Shown here: piece after piece, positions 1-11,699 of the stretch
How positions within the stretch are numbered: the first letter of the stretch is position 1
How the letters are laid out: each line of letters starts with the position of its first letter
Assembly: GCA_951213105.1 (NCBI GenBank)
Contig: OX578136.1
Location: 152,292,678 to 152,356,677 of the forward strand
Reading direction: 5' to 3'
Source: Amaurobius ferox
Taxonomy: Eukaryota; Arthropoda; Arachnida; Araneae; Amaurobiidae
DNA: 64,000 nt
Program-made: the position numbers and the translations under genes
The notes under the pieces: generated by a model
Seen by the model: the letters and a program-made list of their open reading frames with translations, nothing else
Told to the model about the DNA's origin: nothing
The model's database searches: none

Positions 1-145
1 AATGAGTGACATTATTCATTTTCATTCCCTTATGTACCACAAACCATCTCAACAACATGCTAAAATTTATTTCTGATAGTCATTTTTACGGCAGCTATCG
101 TACGAACGGACAGATAGACAGAATGAACTAAGTCATAAACACCTT
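1..145 (-). repeat. Repeat family E, truncated copy
   Basis: The reverse complement of this stretch is clearly related to 21915-22090. Shared landmarks are GTGTTTATGACTT, ATTCTGTCT, TGCCGTAAAAATGACT and TTTTAG.ATGTTGTT, in the same order. It includes a short CTGTCTG-type microsatellite. The window edge cuts it off. Class unknown. Confidence 0.5.
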
Positions 146-151
146 ACAACT

Positions 152-199
152 ATGTTGTTGTTGAGACCCAGACCGTCCGACCTACCAGAAACGTGTAAG
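152..199 (-). mobile_element. SINE tail fragment (SINE type 3)
   Basis: On the minus strand this reads TTACACGTTTCTGGTAGGTC, then GACGGTCTGGGTC, then AACAACAAC. It is the 3' tail of the tRNA-derived SINE seen complete at 39619-39902. Only the tail is present, so this is a 5'-truncated or decayed insertion. Confidence 0.6.
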
Positions 200-895
200 C
201 TTACAACTATGTAGGAAAATGTTAAAAACTGCTTTTTATAAATAATTTTTCAGTGTTGCTGATGGCGGTTTAGCATATATTTCTTTTGTTTATTATATTG
301 GCCATATATATATTTTTAAATAGAAAAGTTTGTGATGAAAGAGTTTTCTTCGAGTTAATCCCCAGTTTCTACCGAAAGTTCATCCGGGTTCATAAATTAA
401 TGACATGTCTCCAAAAAAAGGAACTCAGTTACATAACACATATATTTAGCATTTTTATCATTCTAATATTTTACGTTTTACATAACTCTGTTTAACTTCT
501 GTAAAAATAAAGAGTCAACTGATAGAAAAAAATACTTTTGCTGCCGTTGAATATATTTTCAGCAATATTTCTGCATCACATTTTATTACAGTATTAATAT
601 TTCTTCATTTCTGAAAAAATTTTTAGCAATTTAATTTATTTTAAATATGTTATTTAAACATTATTCTTGTTGGATATTTCTACATCCTTACATCCCCTCT
701 ATCCCTCGAAATGCAAAATTTAAGTATTTTATAAAACTACTAAAATATCCATGTTTTGAACTCCAAAAATGTCTAAGTAATCACTTGAAACTCCTCTTCC
801 CCATACACACATGCGCGCACAATTTACATGTTGCTAATAGCTTGTGTGGGTGGGTGGGTGGGGGGGCTTAGATAAAATCCCGATTTAACTAAATT
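200..895. other. No recognised gene
   Basis: AT-rich sequence with a G-rich run at about 843-866. The short ORFs here (for example 286-495 and 647-871) show no family resemblance and are best read as chance. Confidence 0.5.
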
Positions 896-1470
896 CAGGG
901 CCGTACCCAGAGATGAAATTGAAGAGGGGCTGGAGGGAAATTCAAGGGGGCTCAACAGTCTTAAAGGAGGGATTCACCAAAATCACAATTAATCGTCAGC
1001 ATTTATAAACCATAAAAGTTACTGTTATATATTTCAATTGATATACATTATTAACAAATAATTGCAAATTTATATTTGCAAGCTAGGAGCTGATTATTAA
1101 TATCCATATATAGCTACTATACATCAATATTAATATATAATAATTACCATTGATTTTAATGTAAACATTCACTAGTAATAAGGCTGTCAATATTTTGTAG
1201 AAACATTCTGAAAGTTAATACAAGTTACTGCTTAATATTAACTCGTACCTACTTATCAGTTGATTTTGACTTTATAATGCATAGCAGTGAACCCCACCAT
1301 AAGGCAAAAATATACTATTGTCCTATTACTATTGCATCTTAATACTATTGTATCCTAAATATACTATTGTATCCTAAATACTATTGTCATAATTATTAAA
1401 TATTTTACATTACATTAATTAGTATAATCACAAATTCAGCTAAATTAAAAAATCTTTGAAACGAAGTACG

Positions 1471-1512
<42 letters not shown>

Positions 1513-1646
1513 AAATGACATTTTATATGAAATTTCATATCACCACTAAAAGTTTAATATTCTTTATCAGGGGGGGGGGGGGGGGCTGAGTATACATCTT
1601 GGGGAGGGAATTAGCCCGCTCTGGGCCCAGCCTGGCTACGGCCCTG
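896..1646. mobile_element. hAT-like non-autonomous element (MITE)
   Basis: The left end reads CAGGGCCGTACCCAG. The right end, read on the minus strand, is CAGGGCCGTAGCCAGG. The flanking 8-mers ACTAAATT (888-895) and AATAAATT (1647-1654) agree at 7 of 8 positions, as expected for a hAT-type target duplication. The 751-bp interior has no ORF. It is AT-rich and contains a long poly-A (about 1473-1509) and a poly-G tract (about 1570-1586). The short inverted ends with an 8-bp duplication support hAT; assignment to a subfamily is not possible. Confidence 0.55.
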
Positions 1647-1705
1647 AATAAATTTGCAATATAATTTTACAGCTAACAACGTCCACACTTTTAGTACTCT
1701 ACGAA

Positions 1706-2075
1706 ATGGGAGATCACTCGAAAAATTCTTTTGCGGACTCTGCAGATTCCATCGCAAGTGCTGTCGAGTGCCTTTCTGAACCAGTACAACTGTTCAAGAG
1801 CCTTTTCCGCAGTCAAATGTTGCGCTGGTCGGATATGTCCCGAGAACGCCTCTGGCTCAGTCAGGGAGGTGTGAGCTATCGTTGTTAATCTCTCGGTGAA
1901 GGGTTCTCAAGCCTTGGAACCCTTGTTCGAAGATAACCCGTAGCATAAGACTCGTTTATCAGATGTCGCAGACGATTTTCTGCAAATTTTAGCCATTCTA
2001 TTTCAGTGCAAAGCACGCCCAGAGATGTCGAGGATTTCTCTCTTTAAGATTATGTTTGAAATTAAAAAAAGGCAC
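1706..2075 (+). pseudogene. Unidentified coding-like remnant
   Basis: Base composition is closer to coding DNA than its surroundings. An open stretch of 60 codons (1706-1888) is followed in another frame by a longer open stretch interrupted by one TAG (about 1870-2075). I see a weak resemblance to the C-terminal part of hAT transposases, but no diagnostic motif is intact. It could equally be chance. I do not assign a family. Confidence 0.2.
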
Positions 2076-2794
2076 GAATGTAATTGTTAATGGGACCAAT
2101 AACTATAGTGCGATATCTACGACTTTTGAACCATATTATTTTCCAGGAGTTGTTATAGATTCGGAATTGTGCTCTTAGTGCAGCGGCAGGCTTCGGTGTA
2201 TCCGTTTCGATCCTGCCTATAAGCACTGCAAAGAAAGAAATTACAAAAAATGAAGCTAAGAAAACTAAGAGGAAAGGATAAGAATAACATAAGGATTCCA
2301 AAGATTTTCTTAGTGAATAAGACCATGAACGTTTTTTTTTCCTCCTATGTTTTTACATCATTTACTCCAGTTTTCATTTGGCAAGGATTTCCTTCCCGAG
2401 TCACATAATGCGACTATTTGTTGCAGACGACTTCCTGATTTCGCTAGTGTGGTTGATTTTGTTCTGAAAAAATAGACTGTTTTCTACCTTCGAAACCAAT
2501 AGATGTTATTACTAATTTTTGCGTGCTATATTTTTTACGAAATGTTCTATTTGTAGATGTAGAGTTTATATAAATTTGTACCTTTATACAGAAATATCAA
2601 ATTTAATCTATCAAAGGTTCAAAACTATGCCGTCTGGACCACTGCCTTAAAGCTTAAAGTTGCACTTGCTTTGGTTAAATGATGTATACCATATTCCCCA
2701 CCCCCCTATTCAATCCGTCACCTGTGATCCTGGCTACACCTTCAATGCGAATGATGAATCTGAAGAGGTTTCATTTAAACATAGATTCATTTTA
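2076..2794. other. No recognised gene
   Basis: AT-rich sequence. The minus-strand ORF at 2062-2301 is hydrophobic but lacks any recognisable domain. A short GC-rich patch near 2695-2745 contains CCTGGCTACACC on a C-rich background, possibly a decayed end of a hAT-like element. Confidence 0.4.
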
Positions 2795-3075
2795 AAGAAT
2801 TAACAATAATAATAATAAATATAAGAAACTATGATATAATTTTATAATTATTATACTTAAGGAAGATAAGGAACTATGATATAATTTTATATTTATTATA
2901 TTTAAAGCAGATATAATTTTGTAATTATTATATTTAAGTATGGCACCGAATATTTATTTAGTATGGTTTTGTAATTATTATATTATGATATAATTTTGTA
3001 ATTATTATATTTAAGGCAGATAAGGAACTATGATATAATTTTATAACGTTTATATTTAAGTATGGCACCGAATAA
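2795..3075 (+). repeat. AT-rich tandem repeat
   Basis: Several imperfect units are built on CTATGATATAATTTT, TAATTATTATATTTAAG and GGCAGATAAGGAA. TATGGCACCGAATA also recurs at about 2940 and 3061. Unit length varies because of internal deletions. Confidence 0.75.
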
Positions 3076-3289
3076 CCAGTTACTTTTCAATAGTGCTGAG
3101 GAAAATGAACTTTAATCTTTTAATAAAATAAAATTACTCTTTGTGACATCCCTCAGTTGTCATAAACAAAAATATAAATGTAAAAAATACCATCATTCGC
3201 TTTTTTAATAATAATAAAATATCTACCGCATATATTACGAACTGTTATCTTTCAAATACTCATTTTCGATATCCAACGAAAAAAGATTC

Positions 3290-3800
3290 CCCAAATAATC
3301 CTGCATGACAGAAGAAGAAAAAACTCCAGAATATTCCGGGACCCTCGGAAGTGATCCCAAAAGAGAGCGAAGAGAGATGACGAAAATTAATTGAACGAAA
3401 GCCCCGAGGCAACCCTATCGGGCCCATCATTGAATAAAAGAGAGCTTTGTCTTGTCCATTAGTAACCGTTCGTTCTTTTTGTGTGCCCGAACTTTCGGCT
3501 TCCTCTTCTTCTCCGACTTATTTGCGGCCGGCAATAAGCTTATCTAATTTCTACGAGGCGAATAAATGACATCTAAATTACGAGGGCCTTAATCCGTCAA
3601 AGATGGCGGCCGCTCCAAGATGGCGGACCGCCATTCATCTAAAGTCAGCGACGCGACGTCATTTGTCTTCGACCAACGGCGTGACAGATGACGTCAGTGG
3701 GCGGGGTCGGTCCGGGATGCATCCGTCAACTTGGTCGCCCTTATCTGGGACGAGCGCATCTCATCGATCTTCCCCTGTTATGAACCAGCATCTCGTACAT
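3290..3800. promoter_or_regulatory. GC/CpG-rich island with CRE, YY1-like and GC-box motifs
   Basis: This 500-bp block stands out from the AT-rich background. It has a full palindromic CRE TGACGTCA at 3689-3696, a CRE-like CGACGTCA at 3654-3661, and a GC box GGGCGGGG at 3699-3706. Two YY1-like sites are AAGATGGCGGC (about 3600-3610) and CCAAGATGGCGG (3615-3626). An ORF opens at the ATG inside the first YY1-like site (3603-3818), but its residues show no domain. It could be a promoter, an enhancer, or the first exon of an unseen transcript. Function is inferred from motif density only. Confidence 0.45.
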
Positions 3801-4945
3801 AATAAATGCTCCACATGAAATTACACGAGTGCATTACATAAAATTGAATAGGTGTGGAATTGGGGGATGCGATGCAAATAATCAGTATTTAAAGCATATT
3901 TGATTCATGCGTTTTAAATTGTGCGTTCGAGGGTTAGAATGAATTGGTGGTCAATATCTTCCTCATAACACTCAGATCAGGAGTTCTTGTTTCGAAATTC
4001 GTGATTGTACACAACGCGGGAAATGCTAAGGAATGCTCCAAGAAGTCATATAGAGAGCGAAAAATCTATTAATATGAAGTAAAATTTTTTCCTTAGTTTT
4101 ATGAGAACACAGTTACATCGATACTCATGTATTAGATACATTTGATTCCAATTCATTCGAGGAATGTTGATTAAGTATCTTTTTCACAACCTTTTATTTA
4201 ACTTGTTCTGGTGTTTGTCAGTATAATTCAAATATTTGAGCTTCTAACTAAATCAAGTTCCATTGATCACAGTAACATGAAATGTGGTATGTCGTACTCT
4301 TTTGGGAAACTTTTTAATTCTTTGGATTTTAAACCTTGCCGGACCATACTGTGTAAGGCCTGTAATATGAATACACTCGTTTTCTGAATCCAGTACCGGA
4401 GTAGTTAGAAAACTCCAAATTTAGCATGTCGTTGTCTTTCATGCAGTTAAATTGTATACATTTTAATACATACATTTTTAATATATTTAAATTACTAGAA
4501 TTAATAAAATTGGGTAATTTAAAAATTATTATATATATTATATTTATTTTGCTTTTACTTGTTGATTTTTCCTCTTCGGGGGATAATAAACGATTTTATA
4601 CCCCATGTTATTTCTACGGCAAAGTCAAAAATGGTTGGTTGTTTCCGAATTTCATAAAAAAAATTAAATGCCTCGTATTTAAAGGTACAATCGATCACTC
4701 ATATTTGTTTATTACTCTCCCTACATACATACACACCGGCCAGTAAATTAGATACTTAAGAATATGTGTGCAAATGTAGGTCACAGGCGGATGTATGCAA
4801 ATTACGTTAGTCATGGGAGATATAAGTGATTGCAACAGCGCTATAAAAATGCTGTCGGTATGTGTTCCGAGAAAAGTGCTGTCTACATGAGTTTTTTATT
4901 GGTATTTTTTCATAGGTGTTTTTTTTTTCATTCTAAGTCCACTTT
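3801..4945. other. No recognised gene
   Basis: AT-rich DNA. The 106-aa ORF at 4426-4746 is rich in I, L, F and N, as expected of AT-rich noncoding sequence, and has no recognisable motif. Confidence 0.5.
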
Positions 4946-4949
4946 GAAG

Positions 4950-5055
4950 TTATAAGAGCTTGCAATTCCGTCTCAATATCTTAATTGGAAGAATGTCGGC
5001 TGACCAGTGCAAAAATCCACGGTTCGATCTCCGGTTGGGAGAATAAAGTTTGTTA
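4950..5055 (+). mobile_element. tRNA-derived SINE type 1, copy a
   Basis: A tRNA-like head. GCTTGCAATTCCGTCTCAAT leads into a decayed A-box region, then GTCGGCTGACCAGTGCAAA, then a B-box-like GGTTCGATCTCC and the 3' arm GGTTGGGAG. It is homologous to 5268-5365 and to the reverse copy at 46005-46075. Mismatches in the stems argue against a functional tRNA. Confidence 0.6.
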
Positions 5056-5267
5056 CGATGGGGCCCGAACAAGTTATCCCTGTGGGTTAGTGCAATGGCG
5101 TCGGAGATTCAAAAGTAACCATAATACGCTGAAGGACAAAATTAGCATCAGGGGTCTAACCTCAGTTATAAAAAAGCAAGTCAGTTGGGCAGCCAGATTG
5201 TTAAGTTGCTCGTCAATCTGACATTAGAGGAAGGAGAATGCAGAATTCGATTTGAAGAAAAGAGAGG

Positions 5268-5365
5268 GAAGAGGGGCTTGCAATTTCGTCCCAGTAGCTC
5301 AATTGGGAGAGCGTCGACTGTCAGTACAAAGATCCGCGGGGCGATTCCCGGTTGGGACAACAAGG
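5268..5365 (+). mobile_element. tRNA-derived SINE type 1, copy b
   Basis: Best preserved tRNA-like head of this family. The acceptor-like strand GTCCCAG pairs with TTGGGAC (6 pairs plus one G-T), and the D-stem GCTC/GAGC is intact around the A-box. The T arm GGGCGATTCCCGG is distorted, and the anticodon arm does not fold well. The preceding CTTGCAATTTC is shared with copy a. I read it as a SINE head, not a working tRNA gene, although a covariance-model scan might score it. Confidence 0.6.
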
Positions 5366-6890
5366 TTATTTACAAACATGTCATGGACATACGGTATTTA
5401 TACACTCTAAATGACACAACTCAAATTTAGTTTGCTATAATATCAAGAAAAGTATTTTTTCTAAAGTGGGTACATTTTCAAATGCATATCTCTGCAGTAA
5501 TGAAAACAAATAAGCATTAATTTAGACGTGCTTAAAGAATAAATCTCTCAGATAGGGCATTAATTAAGGTAGTATTCGTTAAATTCACAGTTTTTTAGTT
5601 ATGTCATTTTGACAGTAAGGGTGCGATGTCGGAGCGTCTGCGAGTGTGGCTGTTTTCCTTAACATCTCAAACATAAATAAACTATCATATCAGTTATATT
5701 TCATATCACATCAAAAATATATTGCGGTCAACGTTGCGGATGTCCCTGCTATGGACGACCGCAGGACATTTTATATAGGAGAGGGCATACTCAAGAATAA
5801 GACGTACAATATAGACTAGTTTGATACCCGTCTTTGTAACCTTGAACTTGTAGAAGTGGGCCAAGTGCCTCTTGCCACCCAATGGGCAGCCAAAGTCCCT
5901 GCTATAGAGGATCGCGATCCGTTTGTTCACAGTTTCACAATTAGAAGTTAAAAATTTGAAAATGTCTCAAAGACGTTTGAATTTTCATTGTCGATGTCTA
6001 TTATTCATCTTCATAAATTCATTTGCCCACTGTACCTAAGGGAATTAATTGTAAAAATGTGTTTCATAATGGTCAAGTTAGAATGTGCATTAATAACTTA
6101 AATTTTTAAATAAAAGAGTTCGGATTGAAAAATGTTCACTGTGATACGAAGTGAATTATTCTAAAATATCACAATGCCCAGATATCTAGTGTAGTTGCAT
6201 AATATTGTAGAATCACTGTGAGTTGCATAATATTGTGGTCACTTGTGGAACCCTTATCGTATTGCCTATAATCTAGTATTGACGGGATCTTCCTATTCGA
6301 GATCCCTGACATTCCAATCCTCTCGCGTTCCTTCCCATTTCACATAGGCTCCAGATATCGTACCATGTAACTAACATGGTTGATGACCATGTGTCTATGT
6401 GATATACTAATAGTGTCCTTGATATGTATCATACCAACATACCCTATATTCGTAACCCTTGGTGTGGGTGATATACTATGGTACAATCATTAACTCGCAT
6501 TATATAATCTCTATACTATTCACAGAAGGTTAACTGGAATATATGAAATTAAAACCTGATACGGAGTGAAGAATTTCGAAATTTCTATAATTGCTCTTTC
6601 TAGTGTAGAACAGACGTGGTATAGGTGTAGCCAAAATTCAGGTGCTGCCAGGTAAAGTTTGTGTGTGTGTGTGTGTGTGTGGAGATGTAAAAATATGTAT
6701 TATATTTCAGTATTTCGATGCAATTTAGCAGAATTACTCGACATTGTCCGGGGAAAAAATTGAAATGAAATTAATACGGTATAAAATGTAAAATATTTTA
6801 ACCATTATTATGCTATCTCAAATTATTATACTATTTCGAGATCTTTAAAAGACGACAATCTGCTATATTAGACGGAATTATTTTAAAATC
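5366..6890. other. No recognised gene; one (GT)n microsatellite
   Basis: AT-rich sequence with a (GT)n tract at about 6660-6681. The minus-strand ORF at 5706-5930 has no recognisable domain. A short motif, CCCTGCTAT.GA, occurs twice (about 5743 and 5897), suggesting a small duplicated fragment. Confidence 0.45.
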
Positions 6891-6894
6891 CTGT

Positions 6895-7262
6895 ACGACT
6901 GGAAACCATTCAAACATTCCACGTTTAGTAAGCGAAGTTCGTGTTGGCAGGTTGCAGGCTCCTAAAATATTCAAATTATCATGCATAACTACGACGTGCA
7001 TAGCACATGCATGAAAAGTTTCCCGACAATTCAAGAAATTCCCGAGTTCGATTCCCGGCTCGGCCCAAACTGTCCCGGTTTTCACGCAAAATACGGGCAT
7101 ATTAAATATGGGTCTGTAAGTCCACTCGAGAGGTTTTTGGTAGGGGAAGGAGGGTGCGGTCCCTGTGGTCACTCCCACTGGTTTCCGGTGTAAATTGAGA
7201 AGCAATTTCCCGGTTTAAATAGATACCTTACACCTTCGGGTAGGTCAGACGGTCTGGGTCGA
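6895..7262 (+). mobile_element. tRNA-derived SINE type 3, diverged copy
   Basis: A B-box-like GAGTTCGATTCCCGG lies at about 7045-7060. It is followed by the body shared with 39619-39902: TAAGTCCACTCGAGAGG, then GGAAGGAGGGTGCGGTCCCT, then the tail ACACCTTCGGGTAGGTCAGA and CGGTCTGGGTCG. ORFs on both strands (6831-7205, 6981-7193) come from this SINE. Confidence 0.65.
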
Positions 7263-7465
7263 AGAAGATTTTAATTATAGTTGCACTGGGTTTTAATTAT
7301 CATTATAGTAGGTTTTAATTATAGTTGCACTAGATTTCAATTATAATTATATTAGGTTTTAATTATAGTTGCACTAGGTTTTAATTATAATTATATTATG
7401 TTTTAATTACAGTTGCACTAGGTTTTAATTATAATTATATTTGGCTTTAATTATAGTTGCACTAT
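7262..7465 (+). repeat. Tandem repeat, about 44-bp unit
   Basis: Alternating half-units TTTTAATTATAGTTGCACTA and TTTTAATTATAATTATATTA are repeated roughly four to five times. The array starts directly after the SINE tail, so it may have grown from the SINE flank. Confidence 0.85.
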
Positions 7466-10214
7466 AGCGTACAGGTGACAAGCATTTCATCAAAACTTTC
7501 AATATCGTTCGCAATTTCTCACAGAAAATTTCCATTATTCTATTAATTTCAGCTTCATCCTCATAACTATATTCTATCCTGGTTCTGGGGGGATATTTTT
7601 GTACTAGCAAACATGCAACCGCATTAGTGGTTGGAATGCAGTTGAGGTTAATTTGAAATAACAAGTGACCGGAAAGCTTTATTGAAGACCATGTTAAAAC
7701 TATCTTTTTTATGTACACTTTCCTCAAAATGTACTTATAGCACTGATTTAAAATCGGTATACCTTATGTTTAAACACTTCTCAAAAGTTTCAGTCTCAAA
7801 TTAAGAAGATAGTCTGGAGTTTCCTCCTAAGCTTCAGAACTCTGTTGGCAAACTTACGAGGAAACCACACGAGATGCATCCAAAGAATTTCAAAGAGATA
7901 AACGCCGGCTGCGCATGGTGTAAAAGCATTCTATATAAAAAAAAATTATACACTCCCCCCCCCCAATCGAGTTATATTACAAATTATGGATATATTTATA
8001 ACCTTCCTAAAATGTTATTATTTTACCTGAACAAACTAATCGGTCTAGTAAGTTACATGTTCTATCAGATATTGAACACAAATATATCGAAAAGTTTACT
8101 GAAATCGATTACAAACAAAGCTGTTGCATCATTTTATACAGAGCATTTCAATTTATGTTGCACAACGTAATACGCATTGCAGACATAGCCAAATTCTTAA
8201 TTGCATTCATTGTAATGACTTAGCTAGATTTCGATGTCGGTGCAAAAGCTTTTCTCCTCTTTCAACAGTATTTGTTAATTGACAATTCTGAAAATGTTCA
8301 ACTTTCCTTCCATACATAATTGTGATACGTTGTAAAATAGTGTTTATAACCTAATTTTTTTTTAGGGGGGAAGGGGGGGAATCAGAAATAAAGATATTTT
8401 TTTATTTGATTTCAGTCATTTTTTTATTTATTTTTATTTTTGTGTCTGTTTTTCTGCTGCTCATCTAGATCTATTAGTTTTTAGGTAAAAAACAACTTTT
8501 TAGGAAGGGTGGATAGGGATTTAGTTTTTCTTTTTTTTTATGAGGTGTTTTCTAGCTATCGGCAAGCCTGTGGCGTTGACATTTTTGAAATAGCTCGGAC
8601 CCTTTATCATCCTGTGGTGATGTGTTTATGGTTGTTTTTTTCAATGGTCGATATCACCCACATGCGAATTTTTGCTGTGTGTGTTCTAGCTCTATTTTGA
8701 ATTGCTCCTCCCCTACAATTCGTTCTTAGCTGCGGCTAATTGTGCATACTGTTCAACCTAGAGCTCCTATACTACAGACTGACTTATCAAGCATATAGAA
8801 GCCCAGTAAGGTTTTTCAAATATATGGGTTATCATATTTGGCGGTTTAACACGTGCTCCAATATTGATTTTTACAGATTTGATAATGTTAACAAGTTTAC
8901 AATTAAGTTATATTTTTATAAATATGAATTAGATTGGAGTAACATTTGTAATTACGCGACACTTATTAACAAGAATCAAAAATGATTCTCACTCTATAAG
9001 CAGATTAACAAATAGATGGACTTTTTCTTATTTTTTTTTTTGCAAAAAAAATCCGGTCTTATTAAAATTTATGAAGTACTTTGATGTATATTTCAATTTT
9101 ACATCTGTTACAGTTCTAACATTATATAGAATAAAATATATTCTTATTATGAGCCCAGAAAGACCTTGAATTATTTGAAATACTTGTGCTAAATAATGAA
9201 AAGTTGTTTTTGAAATACATATTTATGATACATAGTAGTGTGTGAATTACCCGGGGGGGGGGCACTTTAAAATAAAAATGTGTATTTCATTTTAAAGGTA
9301 CTAAAATTTTAAAAAGGGGCAACTTTTTATAAACCTGTGGATGTATGGATTAGATAATAGCATTTAAAATCTTAATAATAACTTATATCGCTTACAATAC
9401 AGATTTATATATTTTTATGCCTAGTACAAAAGAATTGAAGTACTTTAAAAGATAATATTGAGGAAATCCTCTAAACATAGCGCCAATGTTTACATCAAAT
9501 AATTTGCGTCAATCATCGTCTTGGCGATGAAAATATCAGTGCCATTCCAAAGTAAATTCGAGTCATTCAGACATAATTTCTATCCGTTTCTAGTAAACAA
9601 ATCCTATTTGATCATTCATTATCTTTTATGATAAATGCATTTCGATTTATTTACAATTTTAGCTTATGTTTACTTATTATAATTTGGTAAGATTTCCACT
9701 TGGCGACAGTTTGATTCAACAATTTTGATTCATTATACTCTAAAAATACAATAAAGTGCATAAAACTTGAAAGATATTGGTGTAATATGAATAAATCTTT
9801 AATATATATATATATATAATTTGAAGCAATTATACTTTTAAGTTTGGAAGAGATAATAACACATTCAGGCCTACAAACCATATTTACTAAGGTAAGACTA
9901 TAACAAATAAAAGTCAATAATAATCATACATACTACATTTACCGAAATTATAAAATGAGTGTTTAGAATAAATACTTGATGTAAAAATAGAAGTTTCAAT
10001 TTTAATATTGTAAAATTTAGCTTTCACAAGTACCGGGTTCCTGTACCGGGTATCTAATGATTCTGCCGACTATTTATAAGCCATTTTTTTATTCCCTCTA
10101 CATTCTAGGAAAGCGAAATTACCTAAACCTTTATCTAGTATGTTTGGTGAAGAACACTCACCAAAAATTATGTCAATAGTACTTCCTAAAGTGAAAATAC
10201 GAATAGAGCTAATG
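7466..10214. other. No recognised gene
   Basis: AT-rich DNA with homopolymer runs (C-run at about 7955, G-runs at about 8366 and 9253, T-runs near 8410 and 9035). ORFs of 60-100 codons (for example 7425-7727, 7874-8170, 8740-8985, 9651-9917) have residue usage typical of AT-rich noncoding sequence and no motif. Confidence 0.5.
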
Positions 10215-10294
10215 CTAATGGATTACGCTTTCGGCCTCGGTGGGCTTCAATATGGTTGTCGAGTCAGCTCGTATATAGAGGAACCTTAGTTCAG

Positions 10295-10390
10295 AGTTCA
10301 ACCTGTTCTCTTGGCCTGAAAAAGGGGTGTGTGTAACACCCTCGAAACAAGTGTAATCACCTAACTGACATATGCTTGCTTTCACCAATG
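10295..10390 (+). repeat. Repeat family D fragment with hairpin motif
   Basis: It contains TTGGCCTGAAAAAGGGGTG, then GTAACACCCTCGAAACAAGT, then ATCACCTAACTGACATATGC. The same order of motifs appears at 52830-53040 and, in part, at 41335-41620, 43690-43780 and 46845-46925. GGGGTGTGTGTAACACCC can form a hairpin just before CGAAAC. Confidence 0.55.
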
Positions 10391-10424
10391 AATTTCTGTA
10401 AGTGTTTATCTTACAAATAGCGGT

Positions 10425-10562
10425 TTAATCCAAGAGGTTGGTGGCAGAGGGAGGAGGGTAGGTTCCTGTGGATGTCGCCCCCACATAGTTTCGGTCTAAA
10501 TTAGGTGGCACTATCCCGGCCGTCCAAACAAATATCTTACACATTCGGGAAGGTCGGAAAAA
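10425..10562 (+). mobile_element. SINE type 3, 5'-truncated copy
   Basis: It starts within the SINE body (AAGAGGTTGGTGGCAGAGGG) and continues through GGTTCCTGTGGATGTCGCCC, TTCGGTCTAAATTAGGTGGC and ATCTTACACATTCGG. It ends at GGAAGGTCGGA. The tRNA-like head is missing. Confidence 0.65.
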
Positions 10563-10879
10563 TAGCAGAAATTTGAAATTCTGTACATATTAGCGTCGTT
10601 CAAAATCTAGCGCAAACAGACAGAGAGGGAAAAAATCAAGTTTAAAAGTACTAAAACAAAACATAGAAAAAAGTACTTTTACAACATTTTTACGATTGCG
10701 GAAAGCGACATTTTAATTCTCAGAAAGCATGACAACTCAACAAATTTTCTCGAACCATGAGCAAATAGAAACAGAAGGAAAGGGAGAAGATGCGAAGTGA
10801 AACTCTTTTCAGACGATGCTGAATTTCTTCGTAAGCTAATGTTTCCAATGAATATTTTAAAAGAAAAAGAGGAGAGAGT

Positions 10880-11060
10880 ATTCCATTCTGGAAATTCTAA
10901 AAATACGCTCCTCCCAGGCGCAGGTACTACGCGAGCGCCATCTGGTGCGCCGACGCGACGTCGACAACTGTGCTGCTCGTTTTTATGGAGAGGCCTTATC
11001 TGCTGACAGACGATTTGGCACGACACAACATCCCTCCTTGTGAGGAAGAGGCGAATTCGT
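10880..11060. promoter_or_regulatory. GC-rich island with CTCF-like site
   Basis: A compact GC- and CpG-rich block. The minus strand at 10935-10948 reads GCACCAGATGGCGC, matching the general CTCF consensus CCASYAGRKGGCRS at 13 of 14 positions. Nearby are GCGACGTCGAC, TTTTTATGG (a Hox/Cdx-type motif) and CCTTATCTG (a GATA-type motif). ORFs on both strands cover it but show no domain. Candidate insulator or enhancer, from motif content alone. Confidence 0.4.
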
Positions 11061-11699
11061 AGAGCGTAAAACAACTGTCAAACACACCTTTCCTCTCATC
11101 AGACCGGTTGATTTCGATTTCTACTGTCTGTAGCCCTCTTTTTTTTTTAACTTCCCCCTTTCCCTCATTTCACGGAGATCTCAGAAATGAAAACTAACAC
11201 TGAAATATGATAGATTGAGACTGTCTAAATGGAGGTTAGCAAATCCGACTGTTTAAACATATTTTGAGCAAATTAAACAATTTATTAAATGTGAACAAAC
11301 ACAAATTACGAAACTTACCGAGTTTTGTAAAGATAAACTGAAATACTTGAATCGTCCCAAAAATTTTGAATATTTAATGGATCTGGTTCTGATATAATTC
11401 TTTAATTTATCAGAGTGATAAAGCTCAAATCTAAGACGACATTTTTTTCAACCAGCCCTTAGCCATAAATCAAATAGTGGTAATTTGATTATGGCGTAGC
11501 CATAAATCAAATCCAGGGGGTGGGGACTTCAACAGTACTGAATGATGGGCTTATTATGAACCTCTCTTAAGGTTTCTTAGTTACATAGAAATCATATTAA
11601 CGAATTGTTTGTGTCTATCCCGCTCACAAACCTTGAAATTAGAATGCGGATTTGAGTAGATGCGAATATGCGGTCCAATAACAATAGGATTATACAAAT
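11061..11699. other. No recognised gene
   Basis: AT-rich sequence. A short local repeat, TAGCCATAAATCAAAT, occurs at about 11461 and 11496. Confidence 0.45.

Noticed and set aside
3603..3818. ORF starting MAAAPRWRTA as a first exon.
   Set aside because: The ATG lies inside a YY1-like motif, and the rest shows no domain. Kept as a regulatory island only.
4426..4746. A 106-codon ORF with hydrophobic stretches as a membrane protein.
   Set aside because: Residue usage (I, L, F, N, K) is what AT-rich noncoding DNA gives; no homologous feature and no splice context.
5283..5355. A functional tRNA gene.
   Set aside because: Acceptor and D stems pair, but the anticodon and T arms are distorted, and two related copies are clearly decayed. 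A SINE head is more likely.
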